From NCBI GenBank assembly GCA_003151825.1, contig PLYO01000019.1:18763-65553 (forward strand): a stretch of 46,791 bases of DNA, written 5' to 3'. Each line of letters starts with the position of its first letter. Positions within the stretch are counted from its first letter, which is position 1. Shown in pieces: positions 17,569 to 26,585 of this stretch. Made by a program: the position numbers and the translations under genes. Origin of the DNA: Ignavibacteriota bacterium. Its GTDB lineage: Bacteria > Bacteroidota > Ignavibacteria > Palsa-1295. Below the pieces are notes generated by a model. That model saw nothing but the letters and a program-made list of their open reading frames with translations, was not told the DNA's origin and did no database searches.

Positions 17569-17627
17569 TCGTGACCTTCAGGTCACGGTGTGTATTGCAC
17601 TTCGCGACCGTGACCTGAAGGTTACGG
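17569..17627. repeat. Large palindrome between the histidine kinase and TonB receptor genes
   Basis: Two 20-bp arms (17569-17588 and 17608-17627) are inverted repeats with 18 of 20 matches around a 19-base loop. Each arm is itself nearly self-complementary, GTGACCT-TC-AGGTCAC, so a cruciform or double hairpin can form. It begins directly after the kinase stop codon (17628-17630). Such GTGACCTTCAGGTCAC hairpins look like REP elements. It may also stop transcription of the long upstream operon, although no T-run follows. Confidence 0.75.
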
Positions 17628-19007
17628 CTAAAGCATCGGCATTTTCACCGAAACTGTCGTTCCGAATCCTTCCGAACTTTGCACGTCGAGCGTAAAGCCA
17701 TAGTGGTCCGCAATAGACTTGACAATGGCGAGTCCCAGCCCGGCGCCACCATTGCTATCTCGCTCATTCCTGGTTCGATGGAATCGCTCGAAGAGATGCG
17801 CGAGCCGCTCGGGTGGAATGCCTGTTCCATAGTCCACTATTTCAAGTGTCCATCCGTCGCCACTTTTTTTGAGGAGGACTTCTACCTTTCGTGAGTCATT
17901 CGAATGTTGAACGGCATTGAGCAGGAGATTGTAAATGAGACGGATGATTCGTTTTTCCTCGGCGGCGATCGTCAGATCGTGATTGGGAAGGATGATGGAA
18001 ATACCTTTTGCCTCGGCAAGTGGATGGAGCCGATGGGCCGCGTGGTTAATTGCGGAGAGCAAAGAACATTCTTCGTATTCCGCGTACTGCTTTTGCTCTG
18101 CTTCCATTTCGGCCAACTCCAGAAGGTCCTGAACGGTGGAAATCAATCGCTCGATTTCCTCCAAATTACTGCGCAAAAGCTCGATCTGAGGACTGTTAGG
18201 GTCTATCAGACGCAGTTCGACTTCGATTTCTCCTTTCAGGACCGTAAGCGGGGTTCGGAGTTCATGCGCGGCGTCGGCGGCAAAATTGCGTTGTTGTTCG
18301 AGCGCTCGCTCGCGCGCATCGAGCAGGTTGTTGATCGAGCGGGCAAGGTCCGATACTTCCAAAATTGTTTTTGAAATGGGTAGGCGGGAAGGCGACGCAT
18401 CCTCGCGATCCAGAAGTTTTCGCGCAGAATTTGCCAGCGCGCCAATCGGTCCGATCAAATACCGCGAAAGAAAAATCCCGCCAAAAATTCCAACTAATAA
18501 TCCGGCGGCAAGATACCCGGCGAACACCTGAATGATGGAATCCTCTGCTTCTTCCAGCGCAATGGTATTATAGGCTGCGCCGACAATAAAGACGCTGCGC
18601 ATGATGCTGATGAGGCGCATATCTCCTTCGGATGTTGAGTATACATATGGCTGTCCGGGATGTTGTTCAAGCTCTGAAGCAACATCTCTCGGCATGGTTT
18701 TGCCCGGCTCCGGCGTGAGCGGAGTAAAGCTGTTGCCCTGTCGTTCGAGTATGACAAATTGCAATGGCGATTCTCCGATGGCGCGATGTCCGGCAAGAAT
18801 GCGAGCAAGGTCTTCCATGGAAAGTCCGGGCCGAAGCACAGCGGTGATCGCGGTTAGTTCTGTTCGGACTTCGCTGTCGCTCCGTGCCAGAAGAGAACCG
18901 CGAATCGACATATAGGTTGTGACGAAAAAAAGCGATAGAAAAACAAAAAACGCCAGCGCGATCACGACGGCTGTCTGTGCCTGAAGACTTCGAGGAACCA
19001 TATTCAT
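17628..19007 (-). CDS. Two-component sensor histidine kinase (HAMP-HisKA-HATPase)
   Basis: A 459-residue membrane kinase. Transmembrane helices at about 13-33 and 160-182 flank a periplasmic sensor region of about 125 residues. A HAMP linker follows (about 183-238), then HisKA with the phospho-acceptor His248 in AADAAHELRTPLTVLKGE. The ATPase domain has the N box IIRLIYNLLLNAVQHS, G1 DYGTGIPPE, and G2 GAGLGLAIVKSI. Its ATG overlaps the response-regulator stop by 4 bp (ATGA), so the two are coupled. The layout resembles heavy-metal or envelope-stress kinases (CusS/BaeS-like), but the signal is unknown. It is the last gene of the 22-gene minus-strand block and is followed at once by a palindrome. 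Confidence 0.95.
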   Translation of the reverse strand: MNMVPRSLQAQTAVVIALAFFVFLSLFFVTTYMSIRGSLLARSDSEVRTELTAITAVLRPGLSMEDLARILAGHRAIGESPLQFVILERQGNSFTPLTPEPGKTMPRDVASELEQHPGQPYVYSTSEGDMRLISIMRSVFIVGAAYNTIALEEAEDSIIQVFAGYLAAGLLVGIFGGIFLSRYLIGPIGALANSARKLLDREDASPSRLPISKTILEVSDLARSINNLLDARERALEQQRNFAADAAHELRTPLTVLKGEIEVELRLIDPNSPQIELLRSNLEEIERLISTVQDLLELAEMEAEQKQYAEYEECSLLSAINHAAHRLHPLAEAKGISIILPNHDLTIAAEEKRIIRLIYNLLLNAVQHSNDSRKVEVLLKKSGDGWTLEIVDYGTGIPPERLAHLFERFHRTRNERDSNGGAGLGLAIVKSIADHYGFTLDVQSSEGFGTTVSVKMPML

Positions 19008-19684
19008 TCGCGTTCGGAAAGCCGATACCCAACGCTGCGGGTCGTGTGCAGCAATCTGGGCGAATTTGGAGTCTCAATCTTTTTCCGAAGGTACATGATA
19101 TAGACCTCGATCACGTTTGTTTCGCGATCGAATTGCTCATGCCAGACGGCCTCTCCGATTTTGGCCCGCGTCAGCACTTGTTCTGGATTGCGAAGAAATA
19201 ATTCGAGAAGGTTGAATTCGCGGGCTGTGAGTTCGATCTCTTTGCCTCCCCGCTGCACGCGCCGAGTTCGCAAATCCATTTCCAAATCGGAGTAAGTAAG
19301 TGTGAGGTCTTGAACGAAATTTGTTTTTCTTCGAGCCAAAGCGCGAATCCGGACGACTAATTCATCGAATGCAAATGGTTTGGGAAGATAATCGTCGGCG
19401 CCGACTCCGAAGCCAAGCAGCTTATCTTCTAACGCGCCTCGCGCGGAAAGCACAAGGATGCCGGCAGCGTTCTGACGCTCGCGGAGCGATCGGATGACAC
19501 TGATTCCATCGATTCCGGGAAGAGATAAATCCACCGTGATAACATCGAAGGCGCGTTCAGATGCAAGCCGGAGTCCTTCATCGCCCGACTCCGCGATGGT
19601 CGTTTCCATCCCTTCGGCAGAGAGTCCTTTTTGAATAAAGCGAGCAACTTTACGCTCGTCTTCGATGGTGAGTACTCGCAACAT
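19004..19684 (-). CDS. OmpR-family response regulator
   Basis: A 226-residue regulator. The receiver domain (1-120) shows the acidic pair in IEDE, phospho-acceptor Asp52 in VITVDLSLPG, the conserved Ser of VLSARG and Lys of PKPFAFDEL. The winged-helix Trans_Reg_C domain (about 128-226) shows ELTAREFNLLELFLRNPEQV and VIEVYIMYLRKKIE. It precedes the kinase gene in an ATGA overlap and follows nadC by 5 bp. Targets are unknown; given its position in the polysaccharide transcript, control of that block is possible but is inference. Confidence 0.96.
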   Translation of the reverse strand: MLRVLTIEDERKVARFIQKGLSAEGMETTIAESGDEGLRLASERAFDVITVDLSLPGIDGISVIRSLRERQNAAGILVLSARGALEDKLLGFGVGADDYLPKPFAFDELVVRIRALARRKTNFVQDLTLTYSDLEMDLRTRRVQRGGKEIELTAREFNLLELFLRNPEQVLTRAKIGEAVWHEQFDRETNVIEVYIMYLRKKIETPNSPRLLHTTRSVGYRLSERE

Positions 19685-19689
19685 TGTTT

Positions 19690-20604
19690 TCAGGGCGCAG
19701 GCTCGATTTCGAGCGAAATATCGAGTGCCCGAACCGAATGCGTCAGCGCGCCTACCGAAATGAAGTTCACGCCGGTCTCGGCAATTGCTCGGACCGTTTC
19801 GAGCGTAACGCCGCCGGATGCTTCCGTTTCGAATACTCCATTATTCATTCGGACTGCGTCACGGAGCATTTCGAGTGTGAAATTATCGAACATCACGCGA
19901 TCTATAATTCCTAGTCCGAGGCGAAGAACGTCATCGAATTGTTCGAGTGATGTTACTTCGATCTCCACAGGCACAACCGCGCAATCCGGAGTTGCAAAAA
20001 ACTCGATTAATTTAGCGATTACGAGTCCAATATCTCCGCCGTTCGCGGCAATGTGATTGTCCTTCACCAGGACCATGTCACTCAAAGAGTATCGGTGGTT
20101 CGTTCCGCCGCCCGCGCGAACTGCATAACGATCGAAGGGGCGGAGCAGCGGCGCGGTTTTGCGTGTGTCGAGAATAATAGCGCCCGTGCCTTCCACGGCA
20201 TTCACGAACGCTCTTGTCAGCGTTGCAATGCCCGACATGCGCTGAAGAAAATTGAGCGCAACGCGCTCGGCGGCAAGCAGCGTGTGCATTCGAGCGCGAA
20301 CGCTGGCAAGCATGTCGCCAGTTTGTACCGATTCTCCGTCATCAACGATTTCCACGAATTCAAAGGTTGGCGAGGATCTACCGTGGATCGTTTCATAAAG
20401 CGAAAAGCAATGCTCGGCAATACCGATACCGGCAATAATTCCATTCGCTTTTGCGATAAACGTTCCGACGCCTTCGGCTTCTTCACCAACCGTGGCAAGC
20501 GTAGTTACATCTTCCCGGCCCCCATCCTCGACGAGGGCGATTCGGATGCGCTGGCGTTCGATGTCGCTAAGAGGGTGTCGCATTATTGATTCGTAAGGAG
20601 GCAT
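19690..20604 (-). CDS. nadC: Nicotinate-nucleotide pyrophosphorylase (quinolinate phosphoribosyltransferase)
   Basis: Makes nicotinate mononucleotide from quinolinate and PRPP in de novo NAD synthesis. The protein has 304 residues from ATG 20604, or 297 from ATG 20583 (MRHPLSDIERQRI). The later start fits the family better, because the first seven codons come from the palindrome at 20593-20620. Motifs are ALVEDGGREDVTT at the N-terminus, ERVALNFLQRMSGIATLTR, DTRKTAPLLRPFD, GGTNHRYSLSDMVLVKDNH, VEIEVTSLEQFDD and FISVGALTHS. DTRKTAPLLR differs slightly from the usual DTRKTxPGLR. No nadA or nadB lies nearby; it is embedded in the long envelope operon between a thioesterase and a response regulator. 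Confidence 0.94.
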   Translation of the reverse strand: MPPYESIMRHPLSDIERQRIRIALVEDGGREDVTTLATVGEEAEGVGTFIAKANGIIAGIGIAEHCFSLYETIHGRSSPTFEFVEIVDDGESVQTGDMLASVRARMHTLLAAERVALNFLQRMSGIATLTRAFVNAVEGTGAIILDTRKTAPLLRPFDRYAVRAGGGTNHRYSLSDMVLVKDNHIAANGGDIGLVIAKLIEFFATPDCAVVPVEIEVTSLEQFDDVLRLGLGIIDRVMFDNFTLEMLRDAVRMNNGVFETEASGGVTLETVRAIAETGVNFISVGALTHSVRALDISLEIEPAP

Positions 20605-20620
20605 TGCAATGCGCCCCTAC
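20593..20620. repeat. 28-bp palindrome at the thioesterase/nadC junction
   Basis: On the minus strand it reads GTAGGGGCGCATTGCAATG followed by CCTCCTTAC. With about three base differences this is a perfect 28-bp palindrome centred on ATTGCAAT. It contains both the TAG stop of the thioesterase gene (20617-20619) and an in-frame ATG (20604) ahead of nadC. Similar GTAGGGGCGCATTGC-type palindromes are, from memory, common dispersed repeats in environmental genomes. Here it forms the whole intergenic spacer. Confidence 0.65.
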
Positions 20621-21054
20621 AATGTTTGACGTGTGAGTGCATCGCGATAAATTTGCGGTGGCCGTGCGGGTTTGCCGGTCGCGCTCGAAACGAACACTAA
20701 CGCCGTTGCACCTTCGGCGATGAGTTCATCCGTTGCATCGAGGCGTACTTCGTAGGTAATATCTAAACGCGGACTTATGGTTACAGGCATTCTTGCTACT
20801 ATGCGGAGTAAATCATCATACTTCGCGGCACGAAGGTAACGCGCACTGGCTTCGGAGACGGGCAGCCAAAATCCTGCCGATTCGATCTCCGCGTAGGGCA
20901 ATCCGAACGCACGCAGCAATTCCGTGCGAGCGACTTCGAAATACTCGAAATACTTGCCATAATAAACCATCCCCATCTGGTCCGTGTCGGCGTATCGCAC
21001 GCGGATGCTTGTGGTATGTTCCAATTGGCGCGGATTATGCTCAGGCATTTGCAT
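20617..21054 (-). CDS. Acyl-CoA thioesterase, YbgC/FadM (4HBT) family
   Basis: A 145-residue hotdog-fold thioesterase. The signature RYADTDQMGMVYYGKYFEYF, followed by EVARTELLRAFG, includes the catalytic Asp of the 4-hydroxybenzoyl-CoA thioesterase motif. Family members hydrolyse short- or long-chain acyl-CoA, and in some bacteria accompany the Tol-Pal system; no tol genes are seen here. The start is ATG 21054 (or 21048), overlapping the end of the upstream gene by 8-14 bp. Location close after accA suggests a role tied to fatty-acid metabolism. Confidence 0.9.
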   Translation of the reverse strand: MQMPEHNPRQLEHTTSIRVRYADTDQMGMVYYGKYFEYFEVARTELLRAFGLPYAEIESAGFWLPVSEASARYLRAAKYDDLLRIVARMPVTISPRLDITYEVRLDATDELIAEGATALVFVSSATGKPARPPQIYRDALTRQTL

Positions 21055-21562
21055 CGTCGTTTTGTGGCATTTCCGAGATTTGCCAATGATCCGTTTCCTC
21101 TTCGAGATGGATGCGGTCCGGTTCCCGCAGCTTTTGTTGGATCAGGTCGAATAGGGAAACTTTTCGTTTCCATTTGGGAAAATAGAGAAGGGCTTTGCCA
21201 TCTTCGAATTGCCACTCGGCTTTCCCATTTCGAACAAACACGTTTCCGACATAAGCACCCAACACGAATGTTGGATCATCCCTCTCCGCCGACAAATCAT
21301 TTGTCCCAGCGGTCCCAACCGTTCCATCACCCCAACCGTGAGTAATGAGGGAATCGAGCGAGGCAATGCTCTCGGGGGAATGGTCGAGTTCGAGTCCAAA
21401 AGCGTCCCTTGCTGCAGCTTCGCAAATTCGTGCCCCAATGTTCATACGTTCTTTGTTTTGCTTTCTTCGACGTCGTTCCTGGCGCATACTGCTATTGCGC
21501 AGCGCGAGCGGCAGCAAGGCCAGTGCAATGAAGAAGAAAAGAAGGCTGGTAAAAATTGGCAT
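21041..21562 (-). CDS. Small membrane-anchored protein of unknown function
   Basis: A 173-residue protein with a single N-terminal membrane helix (about 4-21, TSLLFFFIALALLPLAL), then a highly basic stretch RQERRRRKQNKER, which predicts a cytoplasmic C-terminal domain. That domain includes LDHSPESIASLDSLI and LGAYVGNVFVRNGKAEWQFEDGKALLYFPKWKRKV. The Gly-Ala-Tyr-x-Gly-(x)5-Arg-Asn-Gly-x3-Trp pattern resembles uncharacterised domains of bacterial proteins, but I cannot name the family with certainty. It lies 32 bp after accA and overlaps the thioesterase start. No function is proposed. Confidence 0.75.
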   Translation of the reverse strand: MPIFTSLLFFFIALALLPLALRNSSMRQERRRRKQNKERMNIGARICEAAARDAFGLELDHSPESIASLDSLITHGWGDGTVGTAGTNDLSAERDDPTFVLGAYVGNVFVRNGKAEWQFEDGKALLYFPKWKRKVSLFDLIQQKLREPDRIHLEEETDHWQISEMPQNDDANA

Positions 21563-21567
21563 GAGAG

Positions 21568-21583
21568 AAAAAGCCTATGGCTT
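21568..21583 (-). terminator. Weak hairpin with T-run between accA and the anchored protein
   Basis: On the minus strand AAGCC-ATA-GGCTT runs into a stretch of five T residues. The 5-bp stem is too weak for a strong terminator but is the only such signal inside the long operon. It could attenuate expression of the genes after accA. Confidence 0.3.
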
Positions 21584-21594
21584 GAGGGGGCCTT

Positions 21595-22629
21595 TTACCC
21601 TCTGATAATGGCAAACGCCATGCCGTCGCCGTTCCCCTGGGGAGTTCGTATTTCCGAAAGTATTGGCCCTTCATCCCACACTCCCATGCGCGAGAATTTT
21701 TCCGTGCGCCGTTCGAGCGCGGAAGAGGATTCCACCTTGGAAAGCTCTTGCAGCGCCCGGAGCTCTTCGATCAGAATTTCTCTCAGTGTTTCGAACATCG
21801 TCTCCGGCGCGCGGTGTGCGCCGCCAAGCGGCTCCGGAATGATGCGGTCGATGATGCCATTGGCCAAAAGATCGGGAGCCGTGAGCTTCAGCGCCTCGGC
21901 AGCCTGCTCTTTGAAATTCCAGCTTCTCCACAAAATCGAGGAGCAACTTTCGGGCGAGATCACGCTGTACCAGGCATTCTCCAGCATGAGAATTCTATCC
22001 CCCAACCCGATGCCCAATGCTCCGCCCGATGCTCCTTCGCCAATAATCACCACGACGATCGGTACTTCGAGCTTTGCCATCTCGAACAAATTTCGCGCGA
22101 TGGCTTCCGCTTGCCCACGCTCTTCCGCTTCGATACCGGGATACGCTCCGGGCGTATCGAGCAGCGTAACAATCGGCTTGCCGAATTTTTCGGCGAGCTT
22201 CATCAATCGGAGCGCCTTGCGATAGCCTTCCGGATTTGGCATTCCGAAATTTCGAAAGACATTTTGCTTGGTGTCTCGGCCTTTTTGATGACCAATCCAC
22301 ATCACGCTGCCAATCTCATCGAGGGTTCCGAAACCGCCGACGATAGCGGGATCGTCCCGCACGCCACGGTCCCCATGGAGTTCCATAAAGTCCGGAGTGA
22401 GCGCCTGAATGTAATCGAGCGTATACGGCCGCTCAGGATGACGGGCGACCTGGACGCGCTGCCATCGAGTAAGGTGACGGAATGTCTCTTGGGTAAGCCC
22501 CTCGATTTGTGCTCTCAAGGCGGCGAGTTCACTCGTCAGCTCGACGGTCTCGGAGAGTTTCAGCATTTCCTCGTATTTTTGTTCGAGGTCTTCGAGTGGT
22601 TTTTCAAAATCAAGAATTGTTCTTGCCAT
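21595..22629 (-). CDS. accA: Acetyl-CoA carboxylase carboxyltransferase subunit alpha
   Basis: The alpha half of the carboxyltransferase that makes malonyl-CoA for fatty-acid synthesis, working with AccD. A 344-residue protein. The N-terminal coiled segment ([20 protein letters not shown]) precedes the crotonase-fold domain. Motifs are [87 protein letters not shown] and [12 protein letters not shown], the oxyanion region. Its ATG shares one base with the stop of the preceding fusion glycosyltransferase (TAATG), a tight translational coupling. accD is not in the window. Confidence 0.97.
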   Translation of the reverse strand: MARTILDFEKPLEDLEQKYEEMLKLSETVELTSELAALRAQIEGLTQETFRHLTRWQRVQVARHPERPYTLDYIQALTPDFMELHGDRGVRDDPAIVGGFGTLDEIGSVMWIGHQKGRDTKQNVFRNFGMPNPEGYRKALRLMKLAEKFGKPIVTLLDTPGAYPGIEAEERGQAEAIARNLFEMAKLEVPIVVVIIGEGASGGALGIGLGDRILMLENAWYSVISPESCSSILWRSWNFKEQAAEALKLTAPDLLANGIIDRIIPEPLGGAHRAPETMFETLREILIEELRALQELSKVESSSALERRTEKFSRMGVWDEGPILSEIRTPQGNGDGMAFAIIRG

Positions 22630-24662
22630 TAGACCCTCCTCCGAGAAAGATTTGCTCCGGGCCGCACGAACATTGCTCTGAGCAAAATTTCGCAGTCCAT
22701 TCCAATCGTATGATTGCGCGCGTAGTAGTGATCGAACTGCCGAACGTCTTCTTCACGCAGGGTGCTTCTTGCAGTGACCGCAGCCAAGCTTGTCAGACCC
22801 GGCTTTTGATAGTAAGCCTCGTGGTCGCTGCGATCTTCCACGCCAACGAGCGTGCGCTGTCCGCGAAAAATTTCGAGCCAGGCATGCTTTCGCTCGCGCC
22901 GTGCTTCGGTGGGAGCCAAAAGGTATGCAAGCACAAGCATTGGAACCGCTGCTCCACTCACGGCAAGATCGAAAAACCGCTTTGAGATTCGGTGCGAAAG
23001 CCGGTCCAGATTATACGCGATCGGGAGCAGCGCGAGGGATTCTCCCGCTGCCTCGGTGAGCAGTTCGATGTTTTGCTTGCCGAGCAGCACGTCGCTCGAT
23101 GCCGGGACCATGGAGAAATTCACGCGCATCAATGGGTTCTCGTCGGAAGTCCTCTGCATAATAGCCAACACCTCTGTATAAAGAACGGCGCCGCTCGCAA
23201 AAATGACCTCAGCAATTTTTTTCTCCCGAACAACTTTCGCTACCATATTGGTATCTCCCAGAATACGCAAGCCGGGCTGAACCTCGGAGCCTAAACGCTC
23301 AAGAGTCTGATCGATGAGGCCAACGACTTCGAAGCGTCGGAGAAATTCCATTCGCGCCAGCAGCGAGGCGATGCGCAGGGCTTCTTCGTCCGTTCCCACG
23401 ATCAGCGCGCGCCGAAGTTGCGGGCTGGCCGAAGTTCCAAGTCCCCGCAGAAGCCGGTGGATGGTATTGAGCGCCAGCCGGTCGAGCAGGAGCATCGCGC
23501 CCGTTACCAACGTAACCACGATGACGAACGAGCGGCTGGCTGGAAATTCTTTGAAGAAATAGGTGAGCGACGACAGGCCGATGAGAATTGCCGGAACGGC
23601 AATCACCACGGGCCGAACGCCCCTCCGCCTGCTTGGACGATAGGCTTTCAATATCGCCAGCAGCAAGACCCCAATAACGGGTGGAATCAAATAGGCGAAA
23701 GGATAATCCCAACGCGGCAAACCGAGCCATGCGTCAAAAAGGAGCTTTGAGCTAACGAGCACGCTAAGCGCGATCATGAGATAATCAAGTACGACCAATG
23801 CAAGCGAACTGCGATGCTTTTGCAGAAGTGCGAGGGTCCTCCGAAGCAAAATGCCGAAACGGAGGAGCGCGCTAAATAATAAGGATGCGCGATAATGCTT
23901 CTTTACAAAGACGTGCATGGCCTCATAAAACACCTGAAGCTCATTGATCGCGCTGCGCCGGGTCGATTCGCCTTTGAAATGAACGGTGGCCGTGGTATGC
24001 ACATAAAAGATTTTGAACCCGGCCTCTTTTGCGCGATAACAAAGATCGAGGTCTTCTCCATACATAAAGAAGTCTTCGTCGAAGCCATGCGTTGCGTTCC
24101 AGGCAGGGCGCGAAAGCATCATAAACGCGCCGCCAAGCGCATCGACTTCGTACGTGGCATCGATCGGCAGATAGGTGAGATTGTATCGAGCAAAAAGCTT
24201 GGAATTCGGAAAGAGCTTGGCCAGCCCGAACAGCTTCGTAAAACTTGCCCAGGGCGTAGGAAAGCCCCGCCGGCAGCTAAGCTGGAACGAGCCGTCCCCA
24301 TTCAAAAGCTTACAGCCGGCTAGCCCCGCTTCCGGGTGCGAGCGCATGAAATCGAGCATCGTCCGCAGCGTTTCCTCGCCGAGAATGGTATCCGGATTCA
24401 ATAAGAGAAAGAAATTCCCGCGCGCTTGTTTAAGCGCAAGATTATTCGCTCGGCCAAAACCAATATTTTCTTTTAAAGTATGTAATTGCACTTCAGGAAA
24501 TTCCGAGCGAATCATAGCCGCGCTGCCATCGGTAGAATCGTTATCGACGACAATAAGCTCGCCTTCGATTCCACCCGCCGTGAGCGAACGCAGAACGCTA
24601 GCGATCGCGCCGCGAAGGAATTCCTTCACGTTGTAGCTGACGATGATGATCGAAAGGTCCAT
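22629..24662 (-). CDS. GT2 glycosyltransferase fused to a core-less polyprenyl-phosphate sugar transferase-like module
   Basis: A 677-residue protein. Residues 1-260 are a rhamnosyltransferase-like GT2: [20 protein letters not shown] (39-47), DxD-equivalent LLLNPDT (87-92), and [14 protein letters not shown]. About 285-400 hold four or more membrane helices. About 415-550 form the CoA-binding/Rossmann module of WcaJ-type transferases ([19 protein letters not shown]). The end (558-677) begins like a sugar transferase ([10 protein letters not shown]) and ends like one ([11 protein letters not shown]..., [32 protein letters not shown]). However, the catalytic core between them (the QxRVG, KFRSM and DE-PQ motifs, and PRP in VGPRPE) is missing. 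The C-terminal half is therefore probably not a phosphotransferase; compare the intact enzyme at 26586-28064. Confidence 0.85.
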   Translation of the reverse strand: MDLSIIIVSYNVKEFLRGAIASVLRSLTAGGIEGELIVVDNDSTDGSAAMIRSEFPEVQLHTLKENIGFGRANNLALKQARGNFFLLLNPDTILGEETLRTMLDFMRSHPEAGLAGCKLLNGDGSFQLSCRRGFPTPWASFTKLFGLAKLFPNSKLFARYNLTYLPIDATYEVDALGGAFMMLSRPAWNATHGFDEDFFMYGEDLDLCYRAKEAGFKIFYVHTTATVHFKGESTRRSAINELQVFYEAMHVFVKKHYRASLLFSALLRFGILLRRTLALLQKHRSSLALVVLDYLMIALSVLVSSKLLFDAWLGLPRWDYPFAYLIPPVIGVLLLAILKAYRPSRRRGVRPVVIAVPAILIGLSSLTYFFKEFPASRSFVIVVTLVTGAMLLLDRLALNTIHRLLRGLGTSASPQLRRALIVGTDEEALRIASLLARMEFLRRFEVVGLIDQTLERLGSEVQPGLRILGDTNMVAKVVREKKIAEVIFASGAVLYTEVLAIMQRTSDENPLMRVNFSMVPASSDVLLGKQNIELLTEAAGESLALLPIAYNLDRLSHRISKRFFDLAVSGAAVPMLVLAYLLAPTEARRERKHAWLEIFRGQRTLVGVEDRSDHEAYYQKPGLTSLAAVTARSTLREEDVRQFDHYYARNHTIGMDCEILLRAMFVRPGANLSRRRV

Positions 24663-24665
24663 CGG

Positions 24666-25409
24666 TTAGAGTTCTCCGGAAATCGCGCGCGCTTTCAACT
24701 TCCAGACCATGCCGACGGCTTCGCGCACAATGGCTTTGCTCATTTTGCTCGTACCGGCATGACGATCGGCGAACGTAATCGGAATTTCCTTGATCCGAAA
24801 GCCCTTGCGCCATGCGCGGAAATTCATTTCGATCTGAAAGGCGTAGCCGTTCGAGCGAATGTCATCCAAGTCGATGGCTTCAAGCACTTTGCGGCGAAAA
24901 CATTTGAAACCACCCGTGGCATCGCGCACTGGGATACCGGTGATGACACGAGCATAGACATTCGCATTATAGGAAAGCAGTAGTCGTCGCCGAGGCCAAT
25001 TGCTGACATGAGCGCCGGGAATATAACGAGAGCCAAGCACAAGGTCGTACTTCTCGATTTCATGCAAAAAGTTGGGAATTTCTTTCGGATCGTGCGAAAA
25101 ATCCGCATCCATCTCGAAGATGTAATCGAAGTGTTCGCGCAAGCCATACTTAAAGCCGGTCACATACGCGGTTCCCAATCCCATCTTGGCGGGGCGTGTC
25201 AGCAGGTGAACGCGTTTGAATTCCGGATCCTCGCGCGCCTGAAGATCACGGACGATTTCCGAAGTTCCATCCGGCGAATTGTCATCGACGATGAGAATAT
25301 TCAGCGCGACCTCCGGACAGCGCGGTTGCTGCTCGAAAATTTCATGCACGAGTCGCACGATATTCTCCTGCTCGTTATAGGTCGGAATAATGATGAGTGC
25401 TCGTGACAT
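24666..25409 (-). CDS. Polyprenol-phosphate mannosyltransferase-like GT2 (DPM1 type)
   Basis: A 247-residue GT2 enzyme that transfers a sugar (usually mannose, sometimes glucose) from its nucleotide to a polyprenyl phosphate. Motifs are IIPTYNEQENI, LIVDDNSPDGT (first Asp), FEMDADFSHDP (DxD), LVLGSRYIPG, RDATGGFKCFRRKVL and the terminal FADRHAGTSKMSK. It lacks the C-terminal membrane domain of DPMS/GtrB fusions. The two GT-C-type membrane proteins in the block (30530-33753) need polyprenyl-phosphate sugars as donors, so this enzyme probably supplies them. It lies 3 bp before the fused transferase gene. Confidence 0.93.
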   Translation of the reverse strand: MSRALIIIPTYNEQENIVRLVHEIFEQQPRCPEVALNILIVDDNSPDGTSEIVRDLQAREDPEFKRVHLLTRPAKMGLGTAYVTGFKYGLREHFDYIFEMDADFSHDPKEIPNFLHEIEKYDLVLGSRYIPGAHVSNWPRRRLLLSYNANVYARVITGIPVRDATGGFKCFRRKVLEAIDLDDIRSNGYAFQIEMNFRAWRKGFRIKEIPITFADRHAGTSKMSKAIVREAVGMVWKLKARAISGEL

Positions 25410-25424
25410 GGAGTAGAGAATAAA

Positions 25425-26561
25425 TTAAACGCCTAAACCCTCCAGAACATGGCTGACGATATATTCAATTTCCTCGCTAATAAGCTCGGAATGCATCGGT
25501 AGTGAAAGGATGTGATCTGCTGCATATTCCGTGGTCGGAAAATCTCCTCGGCTACCATCCGCATAAGCTCGTTGAAGGTGAAGCGGAATGGGATAATAAA
25601 TGCCATGTGGAATTCCAACTTCTCGAAGATGTTGTGCTACCTGCTCGCGTCCTGTTGAAAGGATAATGGAATACTGATGCCATATCGAAGTCGCGCGAGG
25701 ATCTAAGAATGGCGTTTGTACGAGTTCGGAATAATCTTCGAAGAGTTCGCTATACGTTGCTGCGGCACGCGAGCGATTCGCGTTCCATTCATCCAGATAG
25801 GGAAGCTTTACGCTGAGGATTGCCGCTTGTATTGCGTCGAGCCGCGAATTAACCCCAAGCCTGTCGTGATAATAGGCACGCTCCGAGCCATGATTGGCAA
25901 TCGTTCGAATGGCGTGGGCGAGCTTATCATCATTGGTTGTTACCATTCCAGCATCGCCAAAGGCGCCGAGATTTTTCGACGGATAAAAAGAAATGGCAGC
26001 CATATCGCCAATCCCGCAAACCTTTTTTCCTTCCCATGTCGCGCCCACGGCTTGTGCGGCATCTTCGATCACGATAAGATGATGCTTGCGCGCGATTTCG
26101 GAAATGCGCGTCATGTTAGCCGGTTGACCGAAAAGATGAACCGGAAGAATTGCTCGTGTTCTCGGCGTAATTTTCGATTCTATTTGCTCGACATCGAGAT
26201 TGAACGTAGCCGGTTCGATATCTACATAAACAGGCTTGCCATGCAAGAGTGCAATGGTTTCCGTCGTCGCCGCGAAGGTAAACGGGGTGGTAATAACTTC
26301 ATCGCCCGGCTGAAGATCGATTGCCATAAGTGCAAGCTGGAGTGCATCCGTGCCCGATGCACACGCGATGGCATGACGAACGCCGAGATATTCCGCCATT
26401 TCGCGCTCGAATGCTTGCACGTACGGACCGTTAATATATTTTCCGCTCTTCACTACTTCGAGCACCGCGCTATCGATCTCATCCTGATAACGCCGGTATT
26501 GTCCGATCACATCGACCATCTGAATCGGTTTGGAAGGAGCTTCTACCATTGCTTCTGTCAT
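25425..26561 (-). CDS. DegT/DnrJ/EryC1/StrS family sugar aminotransferase (WbpE-like)
   Basis: A PLP-dependent aminotransferase of 378 residues acting on a keto-sugar nucleotide. The PLP lysine lies in [14 protein letters not shown]. Other conserved segments are [71 protein letters not shown], and [14 protein letters not shown] near the end. The run from GTDALQ to ITPRTRAI is strikingly close to WbpE of Pseudomonas aeruginosa, as I recall it; WbpE aminates UDP-3-keto-GlcNAcA. Together with the dehydrogenase and epimerase genes at 42472-44976, a di-amino uronic acid route is likely. WbpB- and WbpD-like partners are not in the window. Other DegT substrates remain possible. Confidence 0.9.
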   Translation of the reverse strand: MTEAMVEAPSKPIQMVDVIGQYRRYQDEIDSAVLEVVKSGKYINGPYVQAFEREMAEYLGVRHAIACASGTDALQLALMAIDLQPGDEVITTPFTFAATTETIALLHGKPVYVDIEPATFNLDVEQIESKITPRTRAILPVHLFGQPANMTRISEIARKHHLIVIEDAAQAVGATWEGKKVCGIGDMAAISFYPSKNLGAFGDAGMVTTNDDKLAHAIRTIANHGSERAYYHDRLGVNSRLDAIQAAILSVKLPYLDEWNANRSRAAATYSELFEDYSELVQTPFLDPRATSIWHQYSIILSTGREQVAQHLREVGIPHGIYYPIPLHLQRAYADGSRGDFPTTEYAADHILSLPMHSELISEEIEYIVSHVLEGLGV

Positions 26562-26585
26562 TTTCTTTTTTCTAATTCTTAATTA

